Below are positions 8,704 to 16,730 of a stretch of DNA of 64,000 bases, piece by piece (positions within the stretch are counted from its first letter, which is position 1; every line of letters starts with the position of its first letter). The notes under the pieces were generated by a model. The model had not been told where the DNA came from. It saw only the letters and a list, made by a program, of their open reading frames with translations, and did not search any database. The stretch covers positions 186,001-250,000 of the forward strand of contig NZ_JADPQG010000006.1 of NCBI RefSeq assembly GCF_015687175.1, written 5' to 3'. The stretch comes from Reinekea sp. G2M2-21 (GTDB taxonomy: Bacteria > Pseudomonadota > Gammaproteobacteria > Pseudomonadales > Natronospirillaceae). The position numbers and the translations under genes are program-made.

Positions 8704-8870
8704 CTAAGGCAACTCTGAATAATTGCCATCTAGCCTCAGCGGGTCCTTCAGATCGATGACTGAACATTGTTTTGTGTATTGAAATTGGACACGCCATTCA
8801 ATAAAGCACAGGCCCCGCTCATTTTGCGACCTGATAGGGCGGAGGTGATATGGATTCATCAGAGGTGCCG
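8704..8870. repeat. MITE-like repeat, internally deleted (copy 2)
   Basis: The left end CTAAGGCAACTCTGAATAA matches the left terminus of the complete element at 25350, and the right end (TTCATCAGAGGTGCC, ending about 8869) matches the inverted right terminus. About 100 bp of the longer copy is missing; the junction falls at a GGGT that occurs at both edges of the missing segment in the complete copy. Confidence 0.75.
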
Positions 8871-8912
8871 TGAATTTCACGGTGCCTGACTGGGAAATAT
8901 CAAAGACCTGTG

Positions 8913-9146
8913 TATAATCCGGTTGTCACGACTTGTAAGACCATAAATCCATGTTATACCGAACTGACCGACATTCACCTAATCACCCGAGCGTGACAAA
9001 CGCATCGGTTTTTGTCGTGTTTGGTTGTCAACAGATCTGCGCCCACTTGTAACCGCGCTCATCTGAATTGAAGGGCGCAGAGCCTTTCAGATTTTTCTAA
9101 AACCATTTTATGAAACCCGAAAGGCTCAAAGTCTTTCGGGTTTTTT
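8913..9146 (+). ncRNA. Candidate structured RNA with terminator/antiterminator overlap
   Basis: A TATAAT -10 box at 8913-8918 and a strong rho-independent terminator at 9114-9146 bracket about 225 bases with no ORF. A 9-bp perfect helix pairs 9036-9044 (TCTGCGCCC) with 9073-9081. The segment GAGCCTTTC at 9080-9088 is complementary to GAAAGGCTC at 9119-9127, which overlaps the 5' arm of the terminator (CCCGAAAG, 9116-9123). The two pairings exclude each other, as in attenuators. There is no recognisable -35 box, and no known RNA family (6S, SRP, RNase P, tmRNA) was recognised. It could be an sRNA or a leader for the tRNA genes 330 bp downstream. Confidence 0.4.
9114..9146 (+). terminator. Rho-independent terminator of the candidate RNA
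   Basis: CCCGAAAG (9116-9123) pairs with CTTTCGGG (9133-9140), followed at once by TTTTTT. Confidence 0.85.
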
Positions 9147-9477
9147 CGTTGTGCATGGCGAAAATTAAATGAAATCAGGAAAAAATTAGATGTGTATCCA
9201 GATTAATTAGACATAAAAAAAACGTTATCTATAGCGCTTTCTTTTGAAAAACAAATCGTTTTTCGAAATAGGGATGCTGCGATCAAAAATCCTGACATTA
9301 GAACGGGCGGCACCTGCACACCCTGTGAAAAGCGAACCATTCAATATTCGAGCGACGGGCATAATTTGTGTTCAACCAAAAAATATTTATTCTTGTCGAC
9401 ATCGGTGAGCAAACGCACCAAAACAAAAGGAATAGACGAAAAAGAATAAGACAAAAACACGAAAAAATAGCATCCAT

Positions 9478-9551
9478 TGCCCTCTGGTCTAGTGGCAGGA
9501 CACCTGACTTTGACTCAGGTAGCTGAGGTTCGAATCCTCGGAGGGCAGCCA
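9478..9551 (+). tRNA. tRNA-Gln (anticodon TTG)
   Basis: A complete cloverleaf: acceptor TGCCCTC/GAGGGCA, a canonical D loop with GG, anticodon stem CCTGA/TCAGG with loop CTTTGAC (anticodon TTG at 9510-9512), a TTCGAAT T loop, G73 and an encoded CCA. It decodes CAA/CAG. A tRNA-Cys gene starts 18 bp downstream, so the two are probably processed from one transcript. Confidence 0.96.
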
Positions 9552-9569
9552 CTTTACGCACCAAACATT

Positions 9570-9644
9570 GCACAGTTGGCAGAATGTATATGCGCAGGAC
9601 TGCAACTCCTGTTTACGCCGGTTAAATTCCGGCACTGTGCTCCA
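9570..9644 (+). tRNA. tRNA-Cys (anticodon GCA), non-canonical D and T loops
   Basis: Acceptor GCACAGT/ACTGTGC (7 bp), anticodon stem CAGGA/TCCTG with loop CTGCAAC (anticodon GCA at 9602-9604), T stem GCCGG/CCGGC (5 bp), U73 and an encoded CCA. U73 and GCA are known identity elements for cysteinyl-tRNA synthetase. Two features are odd: the D stem has only three pairs (GCA/TGC) with a loop lacking the usual GG, and the T loop reads TTAAATT, so position 56 is A not C. In the best alignment position 19 is T, which would restore a 19:56 pair as U:A. It may be a functional variant or a decaying copy. Confidence 0.85.
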
Positions 9645-9654
9645 CTGCGAATGG

Positions 9655-9765
9655 TTAAGCCAACTCTGAATAAATGCCCTTCCCCCGAGAGGTAACGGGA
9701 GCTCACAAATACGGGAAAGGTTCTGAAGACAATACTTGATATCCTGACAAATGACTCAATAACCC
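9655..9765. repeat. MITE-like repeat, left half (copy 3)
   Basis: TTAAGCCAACTCTGAATAA at 9655-9673 matches the left terminus of the complete element, and the following 90 bp (through GACAAATGACTCAATAAC) follow its left half with many substitutions. No right terminus is seen. It begins 11 bp after the tRNA-Cys gene. Confidence 0.6.
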
Positions 9766-9823
9766 CACTCACATCCTTTCCGACCACAAAGAATCAATCA
9801 CAAAATTTAATTTAGCTGGAGGC

Positions 9824-10888
9824 TTAATAATCGCTCCGTCGCATCTGAGCGACAAACGAAAACCGAGTCTGTGTTTGATATCGCTCCCCCGCACGTAACA
9901 CTACGGACGGGAAGTCCGGATGATTCGGTGCATCGGGAAAGCCCTGTGTTTCCAGACACAAGCCACTGCGTTTCGGATAGGCCAGCCCCCCTTTCCCGCG
10001 CTCAGTGCCGTCGAGGAAATTCCCGCTGTAAAACTGCATACCGGGTTGATCAGTCGCAACAATCAGTTTGCGGCCACTGGCCGGATGGAATACTTCCCCA
10101 ACCCGGCGAAGCCCTTGATTTGCATGATTCAGTACATAGTTATGGTCGAAGCCGCCGCCGTAAGTCAGTTGGGTATGTGGCTTATGAATACAATCTTTGA
10201 TTAAAACAGGCTCGCGCAAGTCAAAAGGTGTACCAGTGACGCTCATCAGTTGGCCTGTGGGTATTAAACCGGCATCCACTTCCGAAATGTAATCCGCGTC
10301 TATCTGAACCAGGTGGTCGGTCATGGGCTGCGACAGTTGACCGGACAAATTGAAATAGCTGTGCTGGGTAAGGTTGACGATGGTATCGGCATCGGATGTC
10401 GCACCATAGGTTATGGTCAACTCACCCTCGTCGGACAACTCATAACGCACCGTGACCTGCAGCCGCCCCGGATAACCCTGATCACCATCGGCACTGTCGA
10501 GACTGAATTCGATGCAACTCTCGCTGTGCCACTGCGCTTGCCACAGTCGTTTATCAAAACCAACCTCGCCACCATGCAAGTGATTCTTACCATTATTGGT
10601 GGCCAATTGGTAAGTCTGACCATTCAACTCAAACCGACCTTGCGCAAGGCGATTGCCAAAGCGTCCGATAACCGCACCAAAATAAGTGGTCGAGTTTTCA
10701 TAACCGCTCACTTCATCATACCCCAATACGATATCGGCTATGTGACCAGAGGCACCCGGAACCATCCACTCGTGAATAACCGCACCAAAGTCCAGCAGCG
10801 CTATGCGAATATTTGCGCGTGTCGCGAGTTCGTAACGGGTGACGGGCAAACCATCGCGTGTGACGCCAAAAGGGCTTTCTCTGTTCAT
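9824..10888 (-). CDS. galM: Aldose 1-epimerase (galactose mutarotase)
   Basis: A 354-residue mutarotase, the usual length. It interconverts alpha and beta anomers of galactose, glucose and related aldoses in the cytoplasm. The family motifs are all present: NHLHGG (102-107), TQHSYFNL (174-181, acid His176), FDHNYVL (247-253, sugar-binding Asp248) and GLCLETQ with the catalytic base Glu313. GGAG lies nine bases before the ATG. It is a single gene downstream of, and separated by a terminator from, the fructose PTS operon on the same strand. Confidence 0.95.
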   Translation of the reverse strand: MNRESPFGVTRDGLPVTRYELATRANIRIALLDFGAVIHEWMVPGASGHIADIVLGYDEVSGYENSTTYFGAVIGRFGNRLAQGRFELNGQTYQLATNNGKNHLHGGEVGFDKRLWQAQWHSESCIEFSLDSADGDQGYPGRLQVTVRYELSDEGELTITYGATSDADTIVNLTQHSYFNLSGQLSQPMTDHLVQIDADYISEVDAGLIPTGQLMSVTGTPFDLREPVLIKDCIHKPHTQLTYGGGFDHNYVLNHANQGLRRVGEVFHPASGRKLIVATDQPGMQFYSGNFLDGTERGKGGLAYPKRSGLCLETQGFPDAPNHPDFPSVVLRAGERYQTQTRFSFVAQMRRSDY

Positions 10889-11053
10889 CGGTAAGGCTCC
10901 AGAAAGAGGGATGAAAAATCAGGGGCTGATGTTCTATTAAACGCGAGAAAGCCAAGCGAGCGATAACACAATTGCCTCAAATATATGGACTATTCCACCG
11001 ACCTGACATCTATGGCGCCGTTCGGTTCGGGCCACGAAACAAAAAACCACAAC

Positions 11054-11085
11054 GCAAAAAAAAGTGAGCGTGTTGCCACGCTCAC
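11054..11085 (-). terminator. Terminator of the fru operon
   Basis: Read on the minus strand, GTGAGCGTG pairs with CACGCTCAC (perfect 9-bp stem, loop GCAA) and is followed by eight T. It lies about 40 bp after the fruA stop codon. Confidence 0.92.
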
Positions 11086-11123
11086 TCAAGAGTTATATTG
11101 CTTAGCGATAGTCCGCTGTTGGC

Positions 11124-12509
11124 TCAACTGACCTTCAGTTGACGGCTTTCGTAGCGGGCTTTCAACAGGAAGTAGCCCACACCGGTGATCAAAGAACCGG
11201 CAGCAATAGCAGCCACATACAGAGCAACGTGCGTGATCGCATTTGGAATAAACAGAACGAATATCCCACCGTGCGGTGCCAGTAACTCAGCGTTCACCAA
11301 CATAGACAGTGCACCGGTGACCGCGCCACCCAACATCGCCACAGGGATAACACGCAATGGATCTTTCGCCGCGAAGGGAATAGCGCCTTCCGAGATAAAA
11401 CACAAACCAAGGATAAACGACGCGCGTCCTGCTTCGTGCTCAGCGTCGGTAAAGTATTTTTTACCGAGGAACGTCGCAATACCCATACCTATCGCCGGGG
11501 TCATACCCGCCGCCATGACGGCAGCCATCGGTGCGTAGGTTTGCGTGGCCAATAAACCCACACCAAAGGTGTAAGCTGCTTTGTTCACAGGACCACCTAA
11601 GTCAAAACACATCATCGCACCCAGCAATAAGCCAAGACCGACGGCGTTCGCTGATCCCATACCGGTCAACCAATCGGTCAGCGCATTCATGATCGCCGCA
11701 ACCGGACCACCGACAATATAAATCATCACTAAGCCCGTCACCAAGGTCGCCACCAATGGAATAATCAGGATCGGCTTCAGGGCTTCCATGGTCTTCGGTA
11801 AGGAAACTTTTTCAGCCAGGAATTTAGCGCTGTAACCGGCAAGGAAACCCGCTGCGATACCGCCCAGAAAACCCGCACCAATAGAACTGGCCAACATACC
11901 GCCGACTAAGCCGGGCGCCAGTCCAGGACGGTCGGCAATGGAAAATGCGATGTAACCGGCCAGTACTGGAATCATCAGTGCAAAGGCAGAACCACCACCA
12001 ATCTGCATTAACGCAGCGGCCAAAGTACCTTCGGTTTTGAATGCTTCAATCCCGAAGATAAATGACAACGCAATGATCAAGCCGCCGGCAACGACCACCG
12101 GTAACATAAATGACACACCGGTCATCAAATGCTTGTAGGCGCCCGTTTTTTCTTTCTTGAACGATTGCACCGCGTCGTCTGTTTTGGCGCCTTCAACCTT
12201 GGCGCTTTCAATCGCCTGAGCGATGACGTCGTCCGACTTTTTTAACGCATTACCCGTGCTGGTACGGTAGATCCGCTTTCCGGCAAACTGAGCGGCATCC
12301 ACTTCGATGTCGACCGCCAGAATGACCAGATCAGCCTGGTCCACGTCAGCTTCGGTCAATTTGTTTTCGGCACCAATGGACCCCCGGGTTTCCACTTTAA
12401 TTTGATGCCCTTTCGCTTGCGCAGCCGTTTTCAATGCTTCCGCGGCCATAAAGGTGTGCGCGACCCCGGTTGGGCACGCGGTTACTGCGACGATCTTTAA
12501 CGCGTTCAT
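11124..12509 (-). CDS. fruA: PTS fructose transporter subunit EIIBC
   Basis: A 461-residue protein that imports fructose and phosphorylates it to fructose 1-phosphate. The EIIB domain (about 1-100) has the phosphocysteine motif TACPTG with Cys12; the EIIC membrane domain (about 120-455) has roughly nine helices and the conserved 'SEGAIPFAAKDP' and 'GGPVNKAAYTFG' loops. It has a single EIIB domain, whereas E. coli FruA has an extra degenerate one (563 residues). It is last in the fruB-fruK-fruA operon, 142 bp after fruK, with GAGGT before the ATG. Confidence 0.96.
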   Translation of the reverse strand: MNALKIVAVTACPTGVAHTFMAAEALKTAAQAKGHQIKVETRGSIGAENKLTEADVDQADLVILAVDIEVDAAQFAGKRIYRTSTGNALKKSDDVIAQAIESAKVEGAKTDDAVQSFKKEKTGAYKHLMTGVSFMLPVVVAGGLIIALSFIFGIEAFKTEGTLAAALMQIGGGSAFALMIPVLAGYIAFSIADRPGLAPGLVGGMLASSIGAGFLGGIAAGFLAGYSAKFLAEKVSLPKTMEALKPILIIPLVATLVTGLVMIYIVGGPVAAIMNALTDWLTGMGSANAVGLGLLLGAMMCFDLGGPVNKAAYTFGVGLLATQTYAPMAAVMAAGMTPAIGMGIATFLGKKYFTDAEHEAGRASFILGLCFISEGAIPFAAKDPLRVIPVAMLGGAVTGALSMLVNAELLAPHGGIFVLFIPNAITHVALYVAAIAAGSLITGVGYFLLKARYESRQLKVS

Positions 12510-12651
12510 CTGAGTTACCTCATTGTCTTTTGTTATTGTTGGTTCGTATTTGGGGTGAATGCTGCCTCGATATTGGCGTCACATCCGGTTTTCAATTTCA
12601 CTGCTATGAACAACCCTGTTCAGCTTCCCTTCGCAATTTTTATCGCCAGGC

Positions 12652-13608
12652 TTACGCCAGTGATTCCAATGCCATGCGTTCGATACCAACAGCGCTTTGC
12701 AACTCCATTAATCGCTCCGTGCTGCGTATACCCACGCCAATCTGTTCAACCGCGTGCGCAGAAATCGCCGCCGCACAGGTTAATGTTAATGAAGTGCTCT
12801 TATTTTTTGCGAGCCCATAAGCCAATCCGGCGACCAGACTGTCACCGGCACCAACCGTACTGACCATGGTCACGGTCGGTGGCATTACGCTGTATATGTC
12901 ATTAGCGCCGTACCAACGGAAACCATTCTTACCGTCCGACACCACCACCTCTTGCACACCCAATGCGCGCAATTGAATGGCCGCCATCATTTCATCGTTC
13001 ATATCGAGAATCGGTCGCCCCAACCATTGAGCCAATTCTTCGCGGTTTGGTTTCACTACGGTCGGCCCTGCTTTCACGGCTTCGGCAAACGCTTCTCCGC
13101 TGGTATCCAAAATCGTTAAACAACCAAAGGCTTTTACTTCCCGGATCAGGTCGGTATACAACGACGGCGAAACACCACGGGGTAGACTTCCTGCCAGCAC
13201 AATGACGCGGAATTGTTCAGCCAAACCAAACAGGGTTTGCCGGAAGCGCGCCAACGCGGTTGAGCTGACCTCCAAGCCCGGTAGGTTAATATCCGTGGTT
13301 CGATGTGAGCCTTCGGTTAGCTTAACGTTGATTCGGGTATGCCCCTGTTCACGGCAAAACTCGTTACGGATGTGTTGGTCACGACACAGATCCACAAAGG
13401 GTTGCTCATTGCCCGCGCCCAAAATACCGGTGGCGGTGACGTGCATATTCAGATCACTGAGTACGCGCGCCACGTTGATGCCCTTACCCGCGGCGTGCAA
13501 CGTTCCCGCGTTGGCAATATTCACTTCACCTAGATGGATTTCATCGGTATCCACGGTTAAATCCAGCGCGGGGTTCAGGGTCACGGTTAAAATAGCGTTA
13601 TGTTTCAT
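12652..13608 (-). CDS. fruK: 1-phosphofructokinase
   Basis: A 318-residue PfkB-family kinase that converts fructose 1-phosphate to fructose 1,6-bisphosphate with ATP. The PfkB signatures are GKGINVA (41-47) and TVGAGDS with the catalytic base Asp256. The ATG overlaps the fruB stop in an ATGA arrangement and uses an AGGAG inside the end of fruB, so the two genes are translationally coupled. It links fruB (phosphate donor) and fruA (transporter) into one fructose-uptake pathway feeding glycolysis. Confidence 0.96.
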   Translation of the reverse strand: MKHNAILTVTLNPALDLTVDTDEIHLGEVNIANAGTLHAAGKGINVARVLSDLNMHVTATGILGAGNEQPFVDLCRDQHIRNEFCREQGHTRINVKLTEGSHRTTDINLPGLEVSSTALARFRQTLFGLAEQFRVIVLAGSLPRGVSPSLYTDLIREVKAFGCLTILDTSGEAFAEAVKAGPTVVKPNREELAQWLGRPILDMNDEMMAAIQLRALGVQEVVVSDGKNGFRWYGANDIYSVMPPTVTMVSTVGAGDSLVAGLAYGLAKNKSTSLTLTCAAAISAHAVEQIGVGIRSTERLMELQSAVGIERMALESLA

Positions 13609-16484
13609 GCGACGACTCCTACACCGTCCAATGCCCGGATAGCGTCGCTGCTTTCAGCGGCCAGGGCGTTCTGCGCTAGCAATGTGGCGTCGCTGCTGCT
13701 GACGCTGCGGATCTTGGCTTTGATGACCGGTATGGCCGTCTGCGACATACTCAATTCTTTCACGCCCATGCCCAGCAGAATCACCGCCGCCAGAGGGTCC
13801 GCCGCCAATTCACCGCACACGCCAACCCAAATGTTGTTGCGTTGTGCCGCATCGACGGTCGTTTTTATCAACCGTAAAATGGCGGGGTGCAGAGAGTCGG
13901 CCTGTTTCGACAACACAGGATGACCACGATCCACCGCCATGGTGTATTGCGTGAGGTCGTTGGTACCGACCGAGAAGAAGTCGAGTTCTTTGGCAAAAAC
14001 ATCGGCCATTAACGCCGCGCTGGGTACTTCAATCATCATGCCCAGTTCGAGCGTGATGCCAGGGTATTCTTGCGCGACGTCGTTATAAATCGCTTTAATG
14101 GCGCGCCATTCTGCAATGTCAGAAATCATTGGGAACATTACCCGCAGCAAGCCATGGTCAGCCGCTTCAAATAACGCCCGCAACTGACGTTTCAGCATGT
14201 CCGGGTACAGCAATGACAGACGGGCACCGCGCACACCCAGGAACGGGTTTTCTTCGTGCGGCATGGCCAAGTAGGGCAGCGGTTTATCACCCCCTACATC
14301 GAGCGTACGTACGATCAGCGGTTGACTGTCTGTTTCCATGGCATTCAGTGCGGCTTTGTATTCCGCTAGCTGTTGCGCATGAGTGGGCTCTTGCGTGTGG
14401 GCCATAAACAGAAATTCTGAACGGAAAAGCCCCACCCCTTCGGAGCCGAGTTCCAGACTCGCGGCAACCTGTTTCGACGAAGATATGTTCGCGACCACTT
14501 CAATGCTGACACCATCGGTCGTCACGGCAGGCAATGCGCGTTCTGCATATGCTTTTTCGTAGGCAGCACGTCGTTTGGCTTGCTCTTCGCGTAAATCGTC
14601 GAGTTCACGTTCGCTGCCCACCAACTGCAGATATCGATTATCGCAATCCACCACCAGCGGGGTTCCGTCGGCGATGGTCAACACAATGTCCCCACAACCG
14701 ACCAGCAACGGAATGCCAGCGGCCCGTGCCAGAATGGCAGCGTGCGAGGTAACTCCGCCCTTCGCTGTGACAATCGCCTGTACAATTGCAGGATCAAACT
14801 TCACAACATCGGACGGATTAATTTCATCGGCGATCAGAATATGCGGGCTGGATTCCGACGCCTGTTCCTGTTGACCGGTGAGGATCAGCATTAGTTGATA
14901 GCCGAGATCACGATAGTCACTTGCGCGCTCCGCCAGCAATTCATCCGAATGCTGCTCCAGAGAAGACGCAATTCGCTCAACCGCGAAGGTCCAGGACCAC
15001 TCTGCCGATTTACCGGTAGCGATCATGTCCAAGGTGGCGTCGACAAATTCCGGATCGTCCAATAGCTCGGCGTGCATCGATAAAATCTGCACTTTCGATT
15101 CGTTGGTTTCATTCTGCAATGTGCTGTTAATCTGATTGTTCAGGACCACCAATGCATCTTTGAAACGCTGCGCATCGGCTGCGCGGTTGTCACTGTTTTC
15201 GACCACATCAAAGGCGACACGGCGCTGCGTTTTAACTGTACCTAGTGCCATGCCGGGCGCCCCACACAAGCCGGTGATTTTATCATTCACTCGGGCTTGC
15301 TGTTGTTTGGGCTCCATGGGCGCAACGTCCATCTCAACATGGAGATTTGTGACAGGAACAACCGGATCGCCCAGGCCTTCCGACACAGCTGTACTCAGCT
15401 GGCGCAGTACCTGTTGTGGGTCGTCACACGCCGCGACGGTGAAACGCATCAAGTGCCCGTGAGAAAATCCGAGACCGATCAAACGTGCGACGCTGGTGCC
15501 CAAAACGGCGCCACCGTTGCCATCAAGATTCTCAACCCAAACCTCGGCCGACATGCTTTTAATTAATTTGGCCAAATGCGAGGCCGGGCGAGCATGCAAG
15601 CCCTGTTCAATGGGCAACCGCAATTCAATGGACTCGCCTTCCAGCGCATCCATTTTCAGCAAGCGCAGCAAACCACTTGCGGTTTTTTCGGTTTTCAGTG
15701 CCGCTAACTTGCCGTCGCGGCGGAGTTGTAACAGCCGGTCATACAGCGGCTTATGTGTTTCGCCACTGGTGGTTAACGACAGTAAAATATCGAACCCGGA
15801 TTCACCTTCCGCCAGGGTTTTAGCACTGGTCACAATGGCCAAGGCTGTTTTCGGGTTTTGGGTTTGAATGGTGTTGATCCAAATGCCCTCTCCGAAATCC
15901 AACGGTTCGGCATCGAGTAATTCGTTTCGTTGCGCAGCGGAACAATAGTCACCGGCATACAGAATACCGGCCGCCAACGACACCGCTTCGGACACCAGCT
16001 GAATGTCCAAACCGGTTCGCACCAGACTTTCGTTCATCTCAAGGGACGGTGTGAACTGCTCGCCTTTTAAAATACTCAGCACTTCGGCAACGTCGGGCGT
16101 TGCATGCAGACGGGCGGAAAGATCATCGTTGGTAATAACGTGTGTCAGCTGACGCAGAATGGCCAGATGCTCATCGGATTTAGCCGCGATACCAATTGCT
16201 GTGTAAACGATCTGCCCATCACCCCAGTCAATACCGTTGGCAAAACGCAGCACTTTAACGCCGGTCTTGAGCACCTGATCTTTGGTTTCGGGGGTTCCGT
16301 GAGGAATCGCAATACCATTGCCGAGATACGTGGAGGTTTGGGTTTCGCGGACTTGCATACCAGCTTCGTAGCCGGGCGCTACCATGCCATCGGCCACCAT
16401 ATCGGCAATGATCTGTGAAATAGCGGCGGTCTTGTCGAGCGCGGTGGCGTCGAGCCTGACATCGGTGGGTTTGAGTTCCAACAT
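13605..16484 (-). CDS. fruB: Fructose PTS multiphosphoryl protein: EIIA(Fru)-HPr-EI fusion
   Basis: About 959 residues from the ATG at 16484; longer in-frame starts exist, but MLELKPTD opens the EIIA fold and follows a GCAGGT ribosome site. Domains in order are EIIA-Fru (1-150, phosphohistidine in IPHGT at His62), a connector, HPr (about 280-365, GLHARPAS with His near 297) and enzyme I (about 385-955, active His in GGVTSHAAI near 581, and a PEP-utiliser C-terminal barrel). The single protein carries phosphate from PEP all the way to FruA, making fructose uptake independent of the general PTS proteins. This fusion is known from Pseudomonas and relatives. The promoter region carries putative FruR operators. 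Confidence 0.96.
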   Translation of the reverse strand: MLELKPTDVRLDATALDKTAAISQIIADMVADGMVAPGYEAGMQVRETQTSTYLGNGIAIPHGTPETKDQVLKTGVKVLRFANGIDWGDGQIVYTAIGIAAKSDEHLAILRQLTHVITNDDLSARLHATPDVAEVLSILKGEQFTPSLEMNESLVRTGLDIQLVSEAVSLAAGILYAGDYCSAAQRNELLDAEPLDFGEGIWINTIQTQNPKTALAIVTSAKTLAEGESGFDILLSLTTSGETHKPLYDRLLQLRRDGKLAALKTEKTASGLLRLLKMDALEGESIELRLPIEQGLHARPASHLAKLIKSMSAEVWVENLDGNGGAVLGTSVARLIGLGFSHGHLMRFTVAACDDPQQVLRQLSTAVSEGLGDPVVPVTNLHVEMDVAPMEPKQQQARVNDKITGLCGAPGMALGTVKTQRRVAFDVVENSDNRAADAQRFKDALVVLNNQINSTLQNETNESKVQILSMHAELLDDPEFVDATLDMIATGKSAEWSWTFAVERIASSLEQHSDELLAERASDYRDLGYQLMLILTGQQEQASESSPHILIADEINPSDVVKFDPAIVQAIVTAKGGVTSHAAILARAAGIPLLVGCGDIVLTIADGTPLVVDCDNRYLQLVGSERELDDLREEQAKRRAAYEKAYAERALPAVTTDGVSIEVVANISSSKQVAASLELGSEGVGLFRSEFLFMAHTQEPTHAQQLAEYKAALNAMETDSQPLIVRTLDVGGDKPLPYLAMPHEENPFLGVRGARLSLLYPDMLKRQLRALFEAADHGLLRVMFPMISDIAEWRAIKAIYNDVAQEYPGITLELGMMIEVPSAALMADVFAKELDFFSVGTNDLTQYTMAVDRGHPVLSKQADSLHPAILRLIKTTVDAAQRNNIWVGVCGELAADPLAAVILLGMGVKELSMSQTAIPVIKAKIRSVSSSDATLLAQNALAAESSDAIRALDGVGVVA

Positions 16485-16511
16485 GGGCACCTGCCTGTTT
16501 TTGTAATGTTG

Positions 16512-16525
16512 CTGTATCGATTTAG
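16512..16525. promoter_or_regulatory. Candidate FruR operator (weakest of three)
   Basis: CTGTATCGATTTAG matches the inverted half-sites CTGAAT/ATTCAG of the best site at ten of twelve positions. It is 22 bp (two helical turns) from the next site and just upstream of fruB. Confidence 0.45.
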
Positions 16526-16533
16526 CAAGCATA

Positions 16534-16547
16534 CTGAATCCATTTAG
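16534..16547. promoter_or_regulatory. Candidate FruR operator upstream of fruB
   Basis: CTGAATCCATTTAG has one mismatch in its inverted arms and resembles the known Cra/FruR consensus with a TGAA core. It lies 50 bp upstream of the fruB ATG, a position suited to repression. Confidence 0.65.
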
Positions 16548-16671
16548 CAAAAAACTCAAACGCTAATTTGTAACAAAGCGTTGCGTTTGTTATCTGCATT
16601 GATCCAGCGCACACTAACTTACTGATTTCCAATAAAATCAGCGTAGTTTAAAAAAATGATCGATTGTCTTG

Positions 16672-16685
16672 CTGAATGGATTCAG
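16672..16685. promoter_or_regulatory. Candidate FruR operator upstream of fruR
   Basis: CTGAATGGATTCAG has perfect inverted arms (CTGAAT/ATTCAG). It lies 46 bp upstream of the fruR ATG, suggesting autoregulation and control of the divergent fru operon; fructose 1-phosphate is the known inducer of such regulators. Confidence 0.7.
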
Positions 16686-16730
16686 TACTATTAAATGCCC
16701 GAAACACGCTGACACTGAGATAGAAAAACC

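Larger units (their letters stand above)
8459..9477. other. Gene-free region: palindrome, MITE copy, hairpins, candidate RNA
   Basis: No convincing protein gene occurs in these 1.0 kb. It holds a 16-bp palindrome (8524-8539), a 9-bp perfect hairpin (8639-8660), a MITE-like copy (8704-8870), and a promoter-to-terminator unit (8913-9146), each listed separately. From 9150 to 9477 the DNA is AT-rich and shows nothing further except the leader of the tRNA genes. Confidence 0.7.

Noticed and set aside
8913-9146. 6S, SRP, RNase P or tmRNA
   Set aside because: Size, sequence landmarks and expected core motifs of these RNAs are absent.
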